From an uncultured Bacteroidales bacterium (GTDB lineage: Bacteria; Bacteroidota; Bacteroidia; Bacteroidales; UBA932): 64,000 bases of DNA. This document shows positions 7,649-15,556 of the stretch, in pieces; position 1 is the stretch's first letter, and every line of letters starts with the position of its first letter. Where the stretch lies: assembly GCA_934693135.1 (NCBI GenBank), contig CAKUVA010000001.1, positions 84,626 through 148,625 of the forward strand, read 5' to 3'. A program made the position numbers and the translations under genes. The notes under the pieces are model-generated. The model was not told the DNA's origin, searched no databases, and saw only the letters and a list, made by a program, of their open reading frames with translations.

Positions 7649-9799
7649 TTAAAATGATATAGATTTTAAAAAGGCCTTTCTGATGAAGCGTACGGCATTA
7701 TCTTGAAATTTTACTTGAAATGTCTCTCCGTCTTGGGAAATCCCGATGATTTCTCCATTGCCGAAAATTTTGTGCGATACGGGTGCACCGATGCGGAATG
7801 GATCTTCGTTGTCGTCAGAACTATATTGTGTGGTAGTGTCCTGCATGAACGTCTCCTCATCCAATACATGCACCATATTTTTAGTTCCGCGCCATAGGTA
7901 GTCTGGAATTATCCCTTCAGTCACAATCATTGACTTTTTGATTTCTGCGAGGAATCGTGACGGGTACTTGTTCATCTTTGTAGACATGTTGTATCCTTCG
8001 GATTCCGTAAGAAACAGTGCTTTTTCGGCTCTCGTTACAGCGACATACATTAGACGTCTTTCTTCCTCCTCGCCGTTTTTCTTGTATTCTCTTATTGTCC
8101 TCATGCTTGGGAATATGCCTTCGCTTAGACCTGTTACGAATACATACGGAAATTCGAGACCTTTAGACTGGTGGATGGTCATAAGCTTAATAGTGGAGGT
8201 GTCACGCCGTAAATCTGCATTGGAATACAGGGAGATATCCTGTAGATAGTCGGAAAGAGTTATTTCAAGACCTTCATGCGACTCTTCGTATGACTTGATG
8301 GATTTGACGAGTTCATCAATGTTCTCAAGTCTGTCTTCATCTTGGTCTTCGCGATACATTTTCTTCAGTCCGCTCTTGTCGAGGATTATGTTTAAGAGGT
8401 CGGAGATGGTTCTCTCTTTCGCTATTTCCATACCTGTTCGGATCAATGTTAGGAATTCAGATGCTCCTTTAAGGGCTGACAGTCTATTTGATGCTTCCAA
8501 TGTCCTGTACAATGATTTTCCTTCAGATTCTTCTTCAAGGTCTGACATGAATTTCTTGCCAAGGCCACGGGCTGGGACATTGATAATTCTCCTGAAAGAT
8601 AGGTCGTCGTCTGGATTTGATATTACTCTCAAGTAGCTGAGTGAATCCTTGATCTCCTTTCTCTCGAAGAACCTGACTCCGCCCCACATGACGTATGGAA
8701 GTTGCTTGTTCATAAGAGCTTGTTCGATGGAGCGCGATAGGTATGATGAGCGGTATAGTATGGCGAAACCTGAGGGAGCGATTCCTCCGTTTTGTATAAT
8801 GCTATATATTTGGTTTGCAATCCATTCGGCTTCTTCTTTTTCGGTTTTTCCATGGTAGTGGATTACGGCTACACCATCTGCCTGTCTGGTGAATAATGTT
8901 TTCGGAATGCGGTTTTTGTTGTTCGCGATTATGCAGTTGGCTATATCGAGTATTCCAGGTGTGGACCTGTAGTTCTCGTCGAGTATGATAGTTTTGTCAG
9001 CTGGAAAATTTACGAATCTGTCAGGCTTTGCACCGCGCCACTCGTATATGCATTGGTCTGGATCTCCGACTATGAATAGGTTGCCATGTACGGCTGCAAG
9101 TTTATTGATGATGTCCCAGTTGTCAGTGTTGCAGTCTTGAGCCTCATCTACCATTATGTAGTTGAGCTGGGTTTGCCAATATTCTCGTGCGTCAGGGAAG
9201 TGGTCCAGTATGTATCTCGTGAAGTTTTCGATGTCGTCGAAATCGAGTGCGTATTCTTTCAGTTGTCGTTTGATGAAGCAGGCGATGTTAGAGTTGCTTG
9301 TGTTTATTGGTACGTGTGCATCTGGAAGCATGTAAGCGTCAATGTATCCGTCCAGAGCTTTTTCGGCCGCTATTCCTGCAAGGAAATCTTTTACGGTCTT
9401 TTCTGTACGTTTTATTCCAAGTTCGTCCATACATAGCTTGGCTACAGATTTGGCGTCATCTTCGTCAAGTATCCTGAATGTTCTCGGAAAGCCGAGACGG
9501 TAGATTTCTTTTCTTAGAAATTTTACGCAGAATCCGTCAATAGTGCAGACAAAGTCGTTATAGTCGCCACTATGTACGAACATGGCGATTCGTTGTCGCA
9601 TCTCAGCTGCAGCCTTGTTTGTAAATGTTAGGCACAATATATTGGCTGGGTCAATGCCAATGACATTGACGAGGTATGCATATCTGTAAGTCAGTGCTTT
9701 AGTCTTGCCTGTTCCGGCACCAGCTACTACTCTGATACGTCCTTCTGTGGATGTGGCCGCCTCTCGTTGGCGTGTGTTCAAATCATTCATGAAATCCAT
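7649..9799 (-). CDS. UvrD/PcrA-type ATP-dependent DNA helicase
   Basis: A 716-residue SF1A helicase. Walker A is AGAGTGKT (about 27-34), motif Ia LTFTNKAAAEM, motif II VDEAQD, motif III GDPDQCIYEWRGA, motif IV region DENYRS, motif V TIHQSKGLEF, motif VI YVAVTRA. The C-terminal Tudor-like tail (GAPVSHKIFGNGEI) is typical of UvrD/PcrA/Rep and binds RNA polymerase in PcrA. The start was set at MDFMNDLN because it aligns with the family N terminus, and the -7 box TATATTTG sits at 9804-9811, leaving almost no leader. A longer frame to 9847 would begin upstream of the promoter. Confidence 0.92.
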   Translation of the reverse strand: MDFMNDLNTRQREAATSTEGRIRVVAGAGTGKTKALTYRYAYLVNVIGIDPANILCLTFTNKAAAEMRQRIAMFVHSGDYNDFVCTIDGFCVKFLRKEIYRLGFPRTFRILDEDDAKSVAKLCMDELGIKRTEKTVKDFLAGIAAEKALDGYIDAYMLPDAHVPINTSNSNIACFIKRQLKEYALDFDDIENFTRYILDHFPDAREYWQTQLNYIMVDEAQDCNTDNWDIINKLAAVHGNLFIVGDPDQCIYEWRGAKPDRFVNFPADKTIILDENYRSTPGILDIANCIIANNKNRIPKTLFTRQADGVAVIHYHGKTEKEEAEWIANQIYSIIQNGGIAPSGFAILYRSSYLSRSIEQALMNKQLPYVMWGGVRFFERKEIKDSLSYLRVISNPDDDLSFRRIINVPARGLGKKFMSDLEEESEGKSLYRTLEASNRLSALKGASEFLTLIRTGMEIAKERTISDLLNIILDKSGLKKMYREDQDEDRLENIDELVKSIKSYEESHEGLEITLSDYLQDISLYSNADLRRDTSTIKLMTIHQSKGLEFPYVFVTGLSEGIFPSMRTIREYKKNGEEEERRLMYVAVTRAEKALFLTESEGYNMSTKMNKYPSRFLAEIKKSMIVTEGIIPDYLWRGTKNMVHVLDEETFMQDTTTQYSSDDNEDPFRIGAPVSHKIFGNGEIIGISQDGETFQVKFQDNAVRFIRKAFLKSISF

Positions 9800-9803
9800 G
9801 TCA

Positions 9804-9811
9804 CAAATATA
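9804..9811 (-). promoter_or_regulatory. Promoter -7 element of the helicase gene
   Basis: Minus strand TATATTTG, a perfect TAnnTTTG. The expected transcription start would be at or within a few bases of ATG 9799, implying a leaderless or near-leaderless mRNA, or initiation at the in-frame ATG at 9790. Confidence 0.55.
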
Positions 9812-9967
9812 GTTAGAATCTCCGGTAAATATCATCCGTCTAATCACTATGATTTTTGTTTATATGTTCTCTATATCTGCCTGCTACGCTAAATTTTCTT
9901 AATATGTTGAAATTCAGTGATTTGTGAAATTATTGCGTGTCTGGGACTTCGTTTTTTTGCTTTTTCG

Positions 9968-10026
9968 GCCACGCGGTTAAAATGTAAAACATTGATATGT
10001 AATTAATTATAAAAAATCCGTGTGGC
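9968..10026. repeat. Long inverted repeat with AT-rich interior
   Basis: GCCACGCGG (9968-9976) pairs with CCGTGTGGC (10018-10026): 9 bp with one G-U pair. The 41-nt AT-rich interior contains a second small stem AATGT/ACATT. The left arm is preceded by a T-run, giving a minus-strand A-run. Confidence 0.5.
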
Positions 10027-10037
10027 TGACTACCCAT

Positions 10038-10052
10038 CGCCGTCGTTCGGCG
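10038..10052. repeat. Small GC-rich hairpin
   Basis: CGCCG-TCGTT-CGGCG perfect 5-bp stem, 11 bp after the long inverted repeat. The two could form a tandem stem-loop RNA fold. Confidence 0.4.
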
Positions 10053-10242
10053 GCAAGATATGATAAAAACATGGTGTCGGATTTAAGAATTATAAAAATG
10101 TGGCGAAAATCTTCTATATTTCGTGCAACAAACATGTTTGACCTACGTCTTCATAAAAGAGGATGATTTGGAGGCGTTGTGAAATGGGTGAAAAGTTTAC
10201 CCCTCAAACCTTCAGATAGCGATTTAAAGATAGTCAGATCCA

Positions 10243-10893
10243 ATGTTAAGCGATAAGGTTGCAGAACGTCTGTTCAGACAGTATAGCAAGAGACTGTATA
10301 ACACAGCCTTTAGAATAACCTTGTCTGAAGATGAAGCAGATGAAATTATGCAAGAAACATTGATTCGATTCATTACTGGCAAAGGAGTGGAAATAAAAGA
10401 TCGGATTGCTGAGAAAACGGAATCTCCTATAGTATGGTCATGGCTAAGAACTACATGCGTAAGACTTTCGATAGATTGGTTGCGAAGCAGAAAACGCTTC
10501 ATCAGTCTTGACGCTGCTATCGGTGATTCAGACCGTGGTTTCTCGAATGAAGGACATTCCGTGATGGATGGAAGTAATGGAATATCGGAAGTCCGGGACT
10601 TTACCTCCGAAGGACAGCTTTACACGAATGAGGACGACATGTTGTGGAAATGTCTTGGTGAAGAAGCTATGCCACTTGTGCTAAAAGTTATTTCCGAACT
10701 ACCTGATGGTTATCGTACAATACTGACATTGAAACTTATAGAGGAATATGAATATCCTGAAATATCAGCAGCTATGGGAATCAGCGAGGCTGGAGTTAGA
10801 AGCCAATATATGCGAGCTCGACGTAAAGTAGCCGAGAAGTTACGACAGATACTTCCTTTAGAAAGAATTGGTTGCAATGAAGAGAAATGTTAA
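10243..10893 (+). CDS. ECF-type RNA polymerase sigma factor
   Basis: A 216-residue sigma-70 family protein. Region 2 is at about 8-80 (RLFRQYSKRLYNTAFRIT...EADEIMQETLIRF, then WSWLRTTCVRLSIDWLRSRKR). Region 4 is at about 150-205 (ISELPDGYRTILTLKLIEEYEYPEISAAMGISEAGVRSQYMRARRKV). The linker is longer and more acidic than usual. First gene of a three-gene unit with a membrane protein and a head-GIN protein, the common Bacteroidetes layout in which the sigma factor controls its own operon and envelope genes. The target regulon cannot be read from the window. Confidence 0.92.
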   Translation: MLSDKVAERLFRQYSKRLYNTAFRITLSEDEADEIMQETLIRFITGKGVEIKDRIAEKTESPIVWSWLRTTCVRLSIDWLRSRKRFISLDAAIGDSDRGFSNEGHSVMDGSNGISEVRDFTSEGQLYTNEDDMLWKCLGEEAMPLVLKVISELPDGYRTILTLKLIEEYEYPEISAAMGISEAGVRSQYMRARRKVAEKLRQILPLERIGCNEEKC

Positions 10894-11431
10894 AAGATAT
10901 ATGGAAAAGTATTTTAATAAATATAGGAATATAGTAGATAATCAAGCAATTGAACCGAAGACCTCGGTAGGTGAATTTATGCAAAGGCTTAAGTCTGAGG
11001 AAAAATGCTATGATGACAGGCCTATTAGAGCGCGTGTCACATTTCGTACAAGAGCATTGGTATGTGGCTTTATCGGAATTGCAGCCGCAGTCTTATTGGC
11101 AGTGCTTCTTCCATGGAATGTTTCTGATGTGGATCCAATAGAAATATATGTGTCTAATTATCATAATAGTGTAGCTCCATTGCTTACGGAAGTGCGGGAA
11201 ATGGAGAAAGAGTCGGAAGTCTGCCGTGGTATGGAATTATCATCCGTAATGGAAGATTTGATCGATTCTTCGAATTCGTTTGCAGATGACCTTGAAGGAA
11301 TAGACGAAGAACAGAAACTTGAGACCGTGCGTAAATATTGTGATAATCAATTGAATTGCATTAGGGAATTGTTCCGCGAGTGCTGTGTTGCCTATGCTTT
11401 AGGAATGCCTGATATGAATGAAACAATATAA
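10877..11431 (+). CDS. Single-pass membrane protein, probable anti-sigma factor or sigma partner
   Basis: A 184-residue protein starting at ATG 10877, which overlaps the sigma gene by 17 bp; a TTG 9 bp upstream is less likely. The N-terminal cytoplasmic segment (about 50 residues, basic) is followed by a transmembrane helix ALVCGFIGIAAAVLLAVLLPW and a C-terminal acidic helical domain with three or more Cys. The overlap with an ECF sigma gene and the membrane topology suggest an anti-sigma role, but no zinc-binding ZAS motif (HxxxCxxC) is present. Function is therefore inferred from context only. Confidence 0.7.
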   Translation: MKRNVKRYMEKYFNKYRNIVDNQAIEPKTSVGEFMQRLKSEEKCYDDRPIRARVTFRTRALVCGFIGIAAAVLLAVLLPWNVSDVDPIEIYVSNYHNSVAPLLTEVREMEKESEVCRGMELSSVMEDLIDSSNSFADDLEGIDEEQKLETVRKYCDNQLNCIRELFRECCVAYALGMPDMNETI

Positions 11432-11443
11432 ACTTATATTACC

Positions 11444-12505
11444 ATGAGAAAAAAAATAGTTTTACTGATGTTGCTGTGTGCGATGTCAATGCTGCCACTT
11501 AGTGCAGCCGGACCTAATCCTGCAATGAAAAAAGAGTATGACTTTAAAAATTTCAATGCTATAAAAACTACTCCCAAAAGTCGCTCGATTTCTGGTCGTG
11601 GAACGTTTGTCTTCAGTTCTTATCATATAACTCTTGTGAAATCAGACCAATATAAGGTGGAAATGAAGGTATGGGACCGGGATGCTATAGATATGTTTGA
11701 GATAAGGCAGAACGGAGAGGTTCTGGAACTTGTCACGGACTATAAGAAGTATCCTTATCATTCCAGCAAGAAAGATGACCCGTATGCGGATGTTATCATA
11801 TACACACCAAAACTTGTCAGCGTGTCTTTGACCGGTGCTAACTCTTTGTCCGTGAGCGGAGGCGAATTCTCGGGAAATACTCTCATGCTTGATCTTAACA
11901 GCGCGTCGAAGATGTCTGGACTTTCAGGAACATGGAACAATATCAATATCAAGATGACAGGCGCGTCCAAAGTCATTGACCTTGATCTGACCGGAAAGAC
12001 CTGCAAGATGGACTGCGATGGTGCGGCGGACGTCAAAGGTCGTTCTTCTTTGAAGGTGGACAAATTGTCTCTTTTAATGACTGGCGCCACTTCTGCGACA
12101 TTCGACAATATCAAAGCTAAGATTCTTTCTGTCAATCTAAATGGCGCGGCAAGGCTTACGTCAGCGGATGTATGTTCATGCGAGTTGCAGTTCAATATGA
12201 CTGGAGGTTCAAGTTCTGAAATATCTGGAAAGAACGATGCTGTGAGTGCGGAACTCAGTGGTGCTGCTAAGTTGAATCTTTCGGGTGATGGGCGGACTCT
12301 AACTGTCACTGCAGCGGGTGGATCTTCATTGAGGGCTAAATATTTCAATGTCAAGGAAGGCTCGTTCAACCTCAGCGGAGCCGCGTCCGTGGAGACCAAT
12401 GTCTCTGAAAAGTTGAATGCGGAGACTTTGGGAGGTTCAGTTTTAGATTATTATGGTCATCCTACGGTCGTCATTACCAAGACAGACCGCGTTCGGGCAC
12501 ATTAG
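11444..12505 (+). CDS. Head-GIN domain (DUF2807) secreted protein
   Basis: A 353-residue protein with signal peptide (cleavage after about LSAAG). After FKNFNAIKTTP the body is a repetitive beta-helix-like array of short units rich in Gly, Ala and Ser: SLTGANSLSVSGG, LNSASKMSGLSG, MTGASKVIDLDL, LNGAARLTSADV, LSGAAKLNLSGD. These are typical of the GIN domain of putative autotransporter-type adhesins. It is probably periplasmic or surface located. As third gene of the sigma operon it is likely an envelope-stress or surface effector. Followed directly by a strong terminator. Confidence 0.85.
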   Translation: MRKKIVLLMLLCAMSMLPLSAAGPNPAMKKEYDFKNFNAIKTTPKSRSISGRGTFVFSSYHITLVKSDQYKVEMKVWDRDAIDMFEIRQNGEVLELVTDYKKYPYHSSKKDDPYADVIIYTPKLVSVSLTGANSLSVSGGEFSGNTLMLDLNSASKMSGLSGTWNNINIKMTGASKVIDLDLTGKTCKMDCDGAADVKGRSSLKVDKLSLLMTGATSATFDNIKAKILSVNLNGAARLTSADVCSCELQFNMTGGSSSEISGKNDAVSAELSGAAKLNLSGDGRTLTVTAAGGSSLRAKYFNVKEGSFNLSGAASVETNVSEKLNAETLGGSVLDYYGHPTVVITKTDRVRAH

Positions 12506-12523
12506 TTTAACATATATATATTC

Positions 12524-12564
12524 GAAGCCGCCGAACTTGGAATTTCTCCAGGTTCGGCGGCTTC
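12524..12564. terminator. Bidirectional rho-independent terminator
   Basis: GAAGCCGCCGAAC / GTTCGGCGGCTTC, a perfect 13-bp stem extended to about 17 bp with one T-G pair, 7-nt loop. It lies between convergent operons and separates the head-GIN gene from the Calx-beta lipoprotein gene. Confidence 0.85.
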
Positions 12565-12582
12565 TTAAGTTGCTTGAAAAAT

Positions 12583-13854
12583 TTATTTCGTGAAGAGTGA
12601 AGCAAAACTGAACATGTCGGCATCGAACTTAGTCCAATCTCCTGCCCAAGTGGCTCCGAAAGGAGGTTTGTTATAGTCACGGAACTCCACTACGAGACCA
12701 TCATCGATGAGTGTGAATACAATCAATGCCTTGCCGAGTGTCTCCGAATTTTTGCTGAATGCACGATTTGCTGTAGCAAGTTCATAATATGTGTTGGTGT
12801 GTACATCATAACCTTCTTCTGCCATGAACATTGTACATTCGCTTACAGTAAATTTACCCGTTACAGTGCCTTCGGCTGAATAATTCTTAGGCTCGGCAGG
12901 TGCGAATGTCGACTTTCTGAAGAAATTAGCGAAATCACCTGTCCCACCAGGCTCTACTGTATAGTTGCCATCTTCATCTGTCCCGAATGTCAATGTGAAT
13001 CCTTCATTGTTCAGAGGCAGTGCTGCAGGGTCATCTTCTTCCATCTCGAAGAACTCTTTTAGCTCATCAATTGAAAACGTCTTTTTGAATGTGTAAGTGC
13101 CTTCCGGAACTTTGATGGCGTATAGTGATGCAGTGAAAGTCTCATTGTCGCCTGGAATAAAACGCTCCTCTTTCTTCGTATCTACTCCGAATACGACTTC
13201 TGCACCATCTTTGAATCCATCTTTTACGGTGAACTCGACGCTTGCATAGTTGTTGCCTGCCTTCATGGTGGCATGTGGTGTTCCGTCGGTGAATACAACG
13301 AAGTCTGCAGCATCTCCTGAAACTGTCAGAGGAATGTCAACATCTTCTGTAATATGCACGTCAGTTCCTGATACCGAACCTGTAATTGAAAGTCGTGTCT
13401 TGTAGGAACCGAAAACGTCAGCCTTGGCAGACTTGAAAGAGTAAACAAGTGTCTCCTTGGGCACAATGCTTACCACTGTAGTACTCTTCGAACCGAGTGA
13501 ATATCCTGCTGGAGCGGTCAATGACAATGTGGCTGTCAGCTCCGCTGTGGAGGAACTTGAAAGTGAGGTGTTCGTGATGGTCACAGAACCACTTTTCTGC
13601 CCAGCAGCGATGGTTACGGAAGACGCGCTTGAAACATAATCCTTGTCCATGACAGCATCACCTGAGAAAGAAACAGGAATGGTTATATCTGAAGCGGTTG
13701 GTTCGCTGACTGTTACGGTGACATCAACTGAAGGAGTTTCAGAAAGTACGTAGAGACTCTTTTCAAATTCTACAGTTGGCTTGCTGTCCTCGCAGGACGT
13801 AAACGTGGCCAAAGTACATGCGGCTGCCACGAAGGTAAGAATCCTTTTCATCAT
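12583..13854 (-). CDS. Surface lipoprotein with Calx-beta-like domains, last gene of the SusCD operon
   Basis: A 423-residue lipoprotein (TFTSC, Cys21; an ATG one codon later is equally possible). Residues about 30-130 match a Calx-beta-like beta-sandwich: VEFEKSLYVLSE, ITIPVSFSGDAVMDKDY, VTIAAGQKSGSVTI. A second similar segment follows to about residue 235 (IPLTVSGDAADFVV, MKAGNNYASVEFTV). The C-terminal 180 residues are not recognised. Its position after susC-susD matches that of SusE/F-type surface ligand-binding lipoproteins. Substrate unknown; see the operon finding about NAD precursors. Confidence 0.75.
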   Translation of the reverse strand: MMKRILTFVAAACTLATFTSCEDSKPTVEFEKSLYVLSETPSVDVTVTVSEPTASDITIPVSFSGDAVMDKDYVSSASSVTIAAGQKSGSVTITNTSLSSSSTAELTATLSLTAPAGYSLGSKSTTVVSIVPKETLVYSFKSAKADVFGSYKTRLSITGSVSGTDVHITEDVDIPLTVSGDAADFVVFTDGTPHATMKAGNNYASVEFTVKDGFKDGAEVVFGVDTKKEERFIPGDNETFTASLYAIKVPEGTYTFKKTFSIDELKEFFEMEEDDPAALPLNNEGFTLTFGTDEDGNYTVEPGGTGDFANFFRKSTFAPAEPKNYSAEGTVTGKFTVSECTMFMAEEGYDVHTNTYYELATANRAFSKNSETLGKALIVFTLIDDGLVVEFRDYNKPPFGATWAGDWTKFDADMFSFASLFTK

Positions 13855-13944
13855 GATAGGTTTGTTTTAATTTGTTATTCTTTCTATCTGTTAAGTTACT
13901 TGATGTAATCGTGCGCTGTCATGTGCTTTCAAATCGTAAGTGAA

Positions 13945-14160
13945 CTATTCTGAAACCGCCTTTATTGCGGCATCATATTCATCTTTTGCCGCCTTTACCT
14001 CGTTTCTTTCAGCCTGCGTAGGAATCTCTCCTTTGGGTTTTATATAGCTTTTGGAAGCATCATCTGTCTTGGGTGGAAGTTTGTTATACTCACAACCGCA
14101 GAAACTTATTCCCATGACAACAACTGCTAATATAGCAAATATATTTTTAATTGTACTCAT
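13945..14160 (-). CDS. Small lipoprotein between SusD and the surface lipoprotein
   Basis: Only 71 residues, with a clear lipoprotein signal (hydrophobic 5-20, FCGC lipobox, Cys23). The mature part is about 48 residues: a KPKGEIPTQAERNEV segment followed by a charged Ala-rich helix. It starts 5 bp after the susD stop, so it is surely in the same transcript. No family recognised. The size and helix suggest an accessory piece of the SusCD complex rather than a ligand-binding lipoprotein. Confidence 0.65.
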   Translation of the reverse strand: MSTIKNIFAILAVVVMGISFCGCEYNKLPPKTDDASKSYIKPKGEIPTQAERNEVKAAKDEYDAAIKAVSE

Positions 14161-14165
14161 ATTGC

Positions 14166-15545
14166 TTAAAAAATGTAACCTGGATTCTGTTCCATATCTG
14201 GATTCATGTCAACATCAGACTTGGATATTGGGGATGTATAGAGGTATTTCTTGGTGGTGTATTTCAATCCGTTACTAATAATCCACCACTCTGGGCATCC
14301 ATTTCTCTTAAGCTCGAACCAACGATCTCCTTCTATGAAAAACTCTTTGCGTCGTTCATCAAATATAGCTTGCAGAAGGGGAGTGATAGCATGACCATAG
14401 CAGTCAGATGTGATATTTTCTCCTTCCCTCACGGCTGGTAGCGTTTCTTCCGTAAGAGCCTCGACCCCTGTTATCCTGTTGGCTCTTAGCTCATTGACAT
14501 AACCTATTGCTGCAGAATTATCCCCTTTATGGTAATAGGCTTCGGCGAGCATCAGAACGATTTCGGAAAGGCGGACTTTGCATTCAGGGACTTTGACATT
14601 GAACCTTTTACTATCAATGCTTGCGGCGTAGCGTACGTCTGTAGTAGGAGTGTCTCCGAATAACTTCACGAAGGAAGCACAAGCAGGGCGAGATGCGAGA
14701 TAGCTCTTAGTATAGGAAAAATACCAGTCAAGCTCGCATGAGTTGTTAATGTGCGAACGTAACATCACCTCTCCGACGGCATCATATTTCGAGTTTATCA
14801 TGTCTGCATACTCGGAAATAGGGGTGAGTGTGTATCCGCTGTTCTTTATGATGTCCGTACCGAGAGATATTACTCGGTCCCAGTCTCTGCACCAGAATGC
14901 GAGCTTTGCTTCGTATGCTTTTATTATATAGGTAGTGAAAATGTATGTCTTATCTTCCGGTTTGTATGTTAAAGCCTGCTCCAGAAGTCCGAGGGCATAT
15001 TCGTATGTTTGTTTCAATGTTCCGCGAGAAGGCTTGGCTGTGATGTCGAAATTGTCCACGATAGGAATTCCAGGAAGGTCCTCGCCAGCACTCCATGGCT
15101 GGCAATAGATTCTCATCAAATTGTAGTAGATGATTCCTTTCATCGCGTATGCGGCAGATAGACACCCTCGAGCGATATCTGTATCTCTCCCAGAAAGGTT
15201 CTTTATGACAATGTTGCAGTCCCTGACTATCTCCCATGCGTCTTCATATTTGGTCTGCATGGTATTTATATCTTCACCTGCATATAAAATCAGGGAACCA
15301 GCCTTAATGTTAGCATCCAAATTGTCAGCGTATCCTTCTGTCCTCGTGAGTACTTCCATGTTTCCGACGATATATTCGTCATCTCCACCTTCTATGTCAC
15401 GGAGTCTATTATGAATTATGGAGGCGAACTCTTCATCAGTTTTTGGAATGACTTCACCCTGTGGTTGTATGCTGAGGTAGTTTCCGCAACTTGTCAGTAC
15501 GGAGAATACGGTCAAAGCCAGTGTCAATATCGTTATTTGTTTCAT
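14166..15545 (-). CDS. SusD/RagB family nutrient-binding outer-membrane lipoprotein
   Basis: A 459-residue lipoprotein (VLTSC, Cys20) with the SusD hallmarks: the N-terminal LSIQPQGEVIPKTDEEF, a TPR-like stretch with MKGIIYYNLMRIYCQPW and LPGIPIVDNFDITAKPSRGTLKQTYEYAL, and the C-terminal VRLSEIVLMLAEAYYHKGD...YVNELRANR with IFDERRKEFFIEGDRWFELKR. It forms the lid on the SusC barrel. The start has AGGAGG (15553-15558) overlapping the susC stop. The sequence does not identify the ligand. Confidence 0.95.
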   Translation of the reverse strand: MKQITILTLALTVFSVLTSCGNYLSIQPQGEVIPKTDEEFASIIHNRLRDIEGGDDEYIVGNMEVLTRTEGYADNLDANIKAGSLILYAGEDINTMQTKYEDAWEIVRDCNIVIKNLSGRDTDIARGCLSAAYAMKGIIYYNLMRIYCQPWSAGEDLPGIPIVDNFDITAKPSRGTLKQTYEYALGLLEQALTYKPEDKTYIFTTYIIKAYEAKLAFWCRDWDRVISLGTDIIKNSGYTLTPISEYADMINSKYDAVGEVMLRSHINNSCELDWYFSYTKSYLASRPACASFVKLFGDTPTTDVRYAASIDSKRFNVKVPECKVRLSEIVLMLAEAYYHKGDNSAAIGYVNELRANRITGVEALTEETLPAVREGENITSDCYGHAITPLLQAIFDERRKEFFIEGDRWFELKRNGCPEWWIISNGLKYTTKKYLYTSPISKSDVDMNPDMEQNPGYIF

Positions 15546-15556
15546 GGTGTGTCCTC

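Larger units (their letters stand above)
9848..10242. other. 395-bp intergenic region, structured, no gene seen
   Basis: Lies between the divergently transcribed helicase and sigma-factor genes. It contains a 59-nt inverted repeat (9968-10026), a small GC hairpin (10038-10052) and, nearer the sigma gene, imperfect -7 boxes TATATTTC (10115-10122) and CATGTTTG (10133-10140). No open frame with coding character was recognised. It may hold the sigma operon promoter, a long 5' leader or an unannotated small RNA. Confidence 0.5.

Noticed and set aside
9848-10242. tRNA or known riboswitch in the intergenic gap
   Set aside because: No cloverleaf, T-loop or CCA end could be traced, and no known riboswitch core was recognised.
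11758-12399. Minus-strand open frame of 213 codons opposite the head-GIN gene
   Set aside because: A by-product of the repetitive Gly/Ala/Ser codons of the GIN domain; no start context or family signal.
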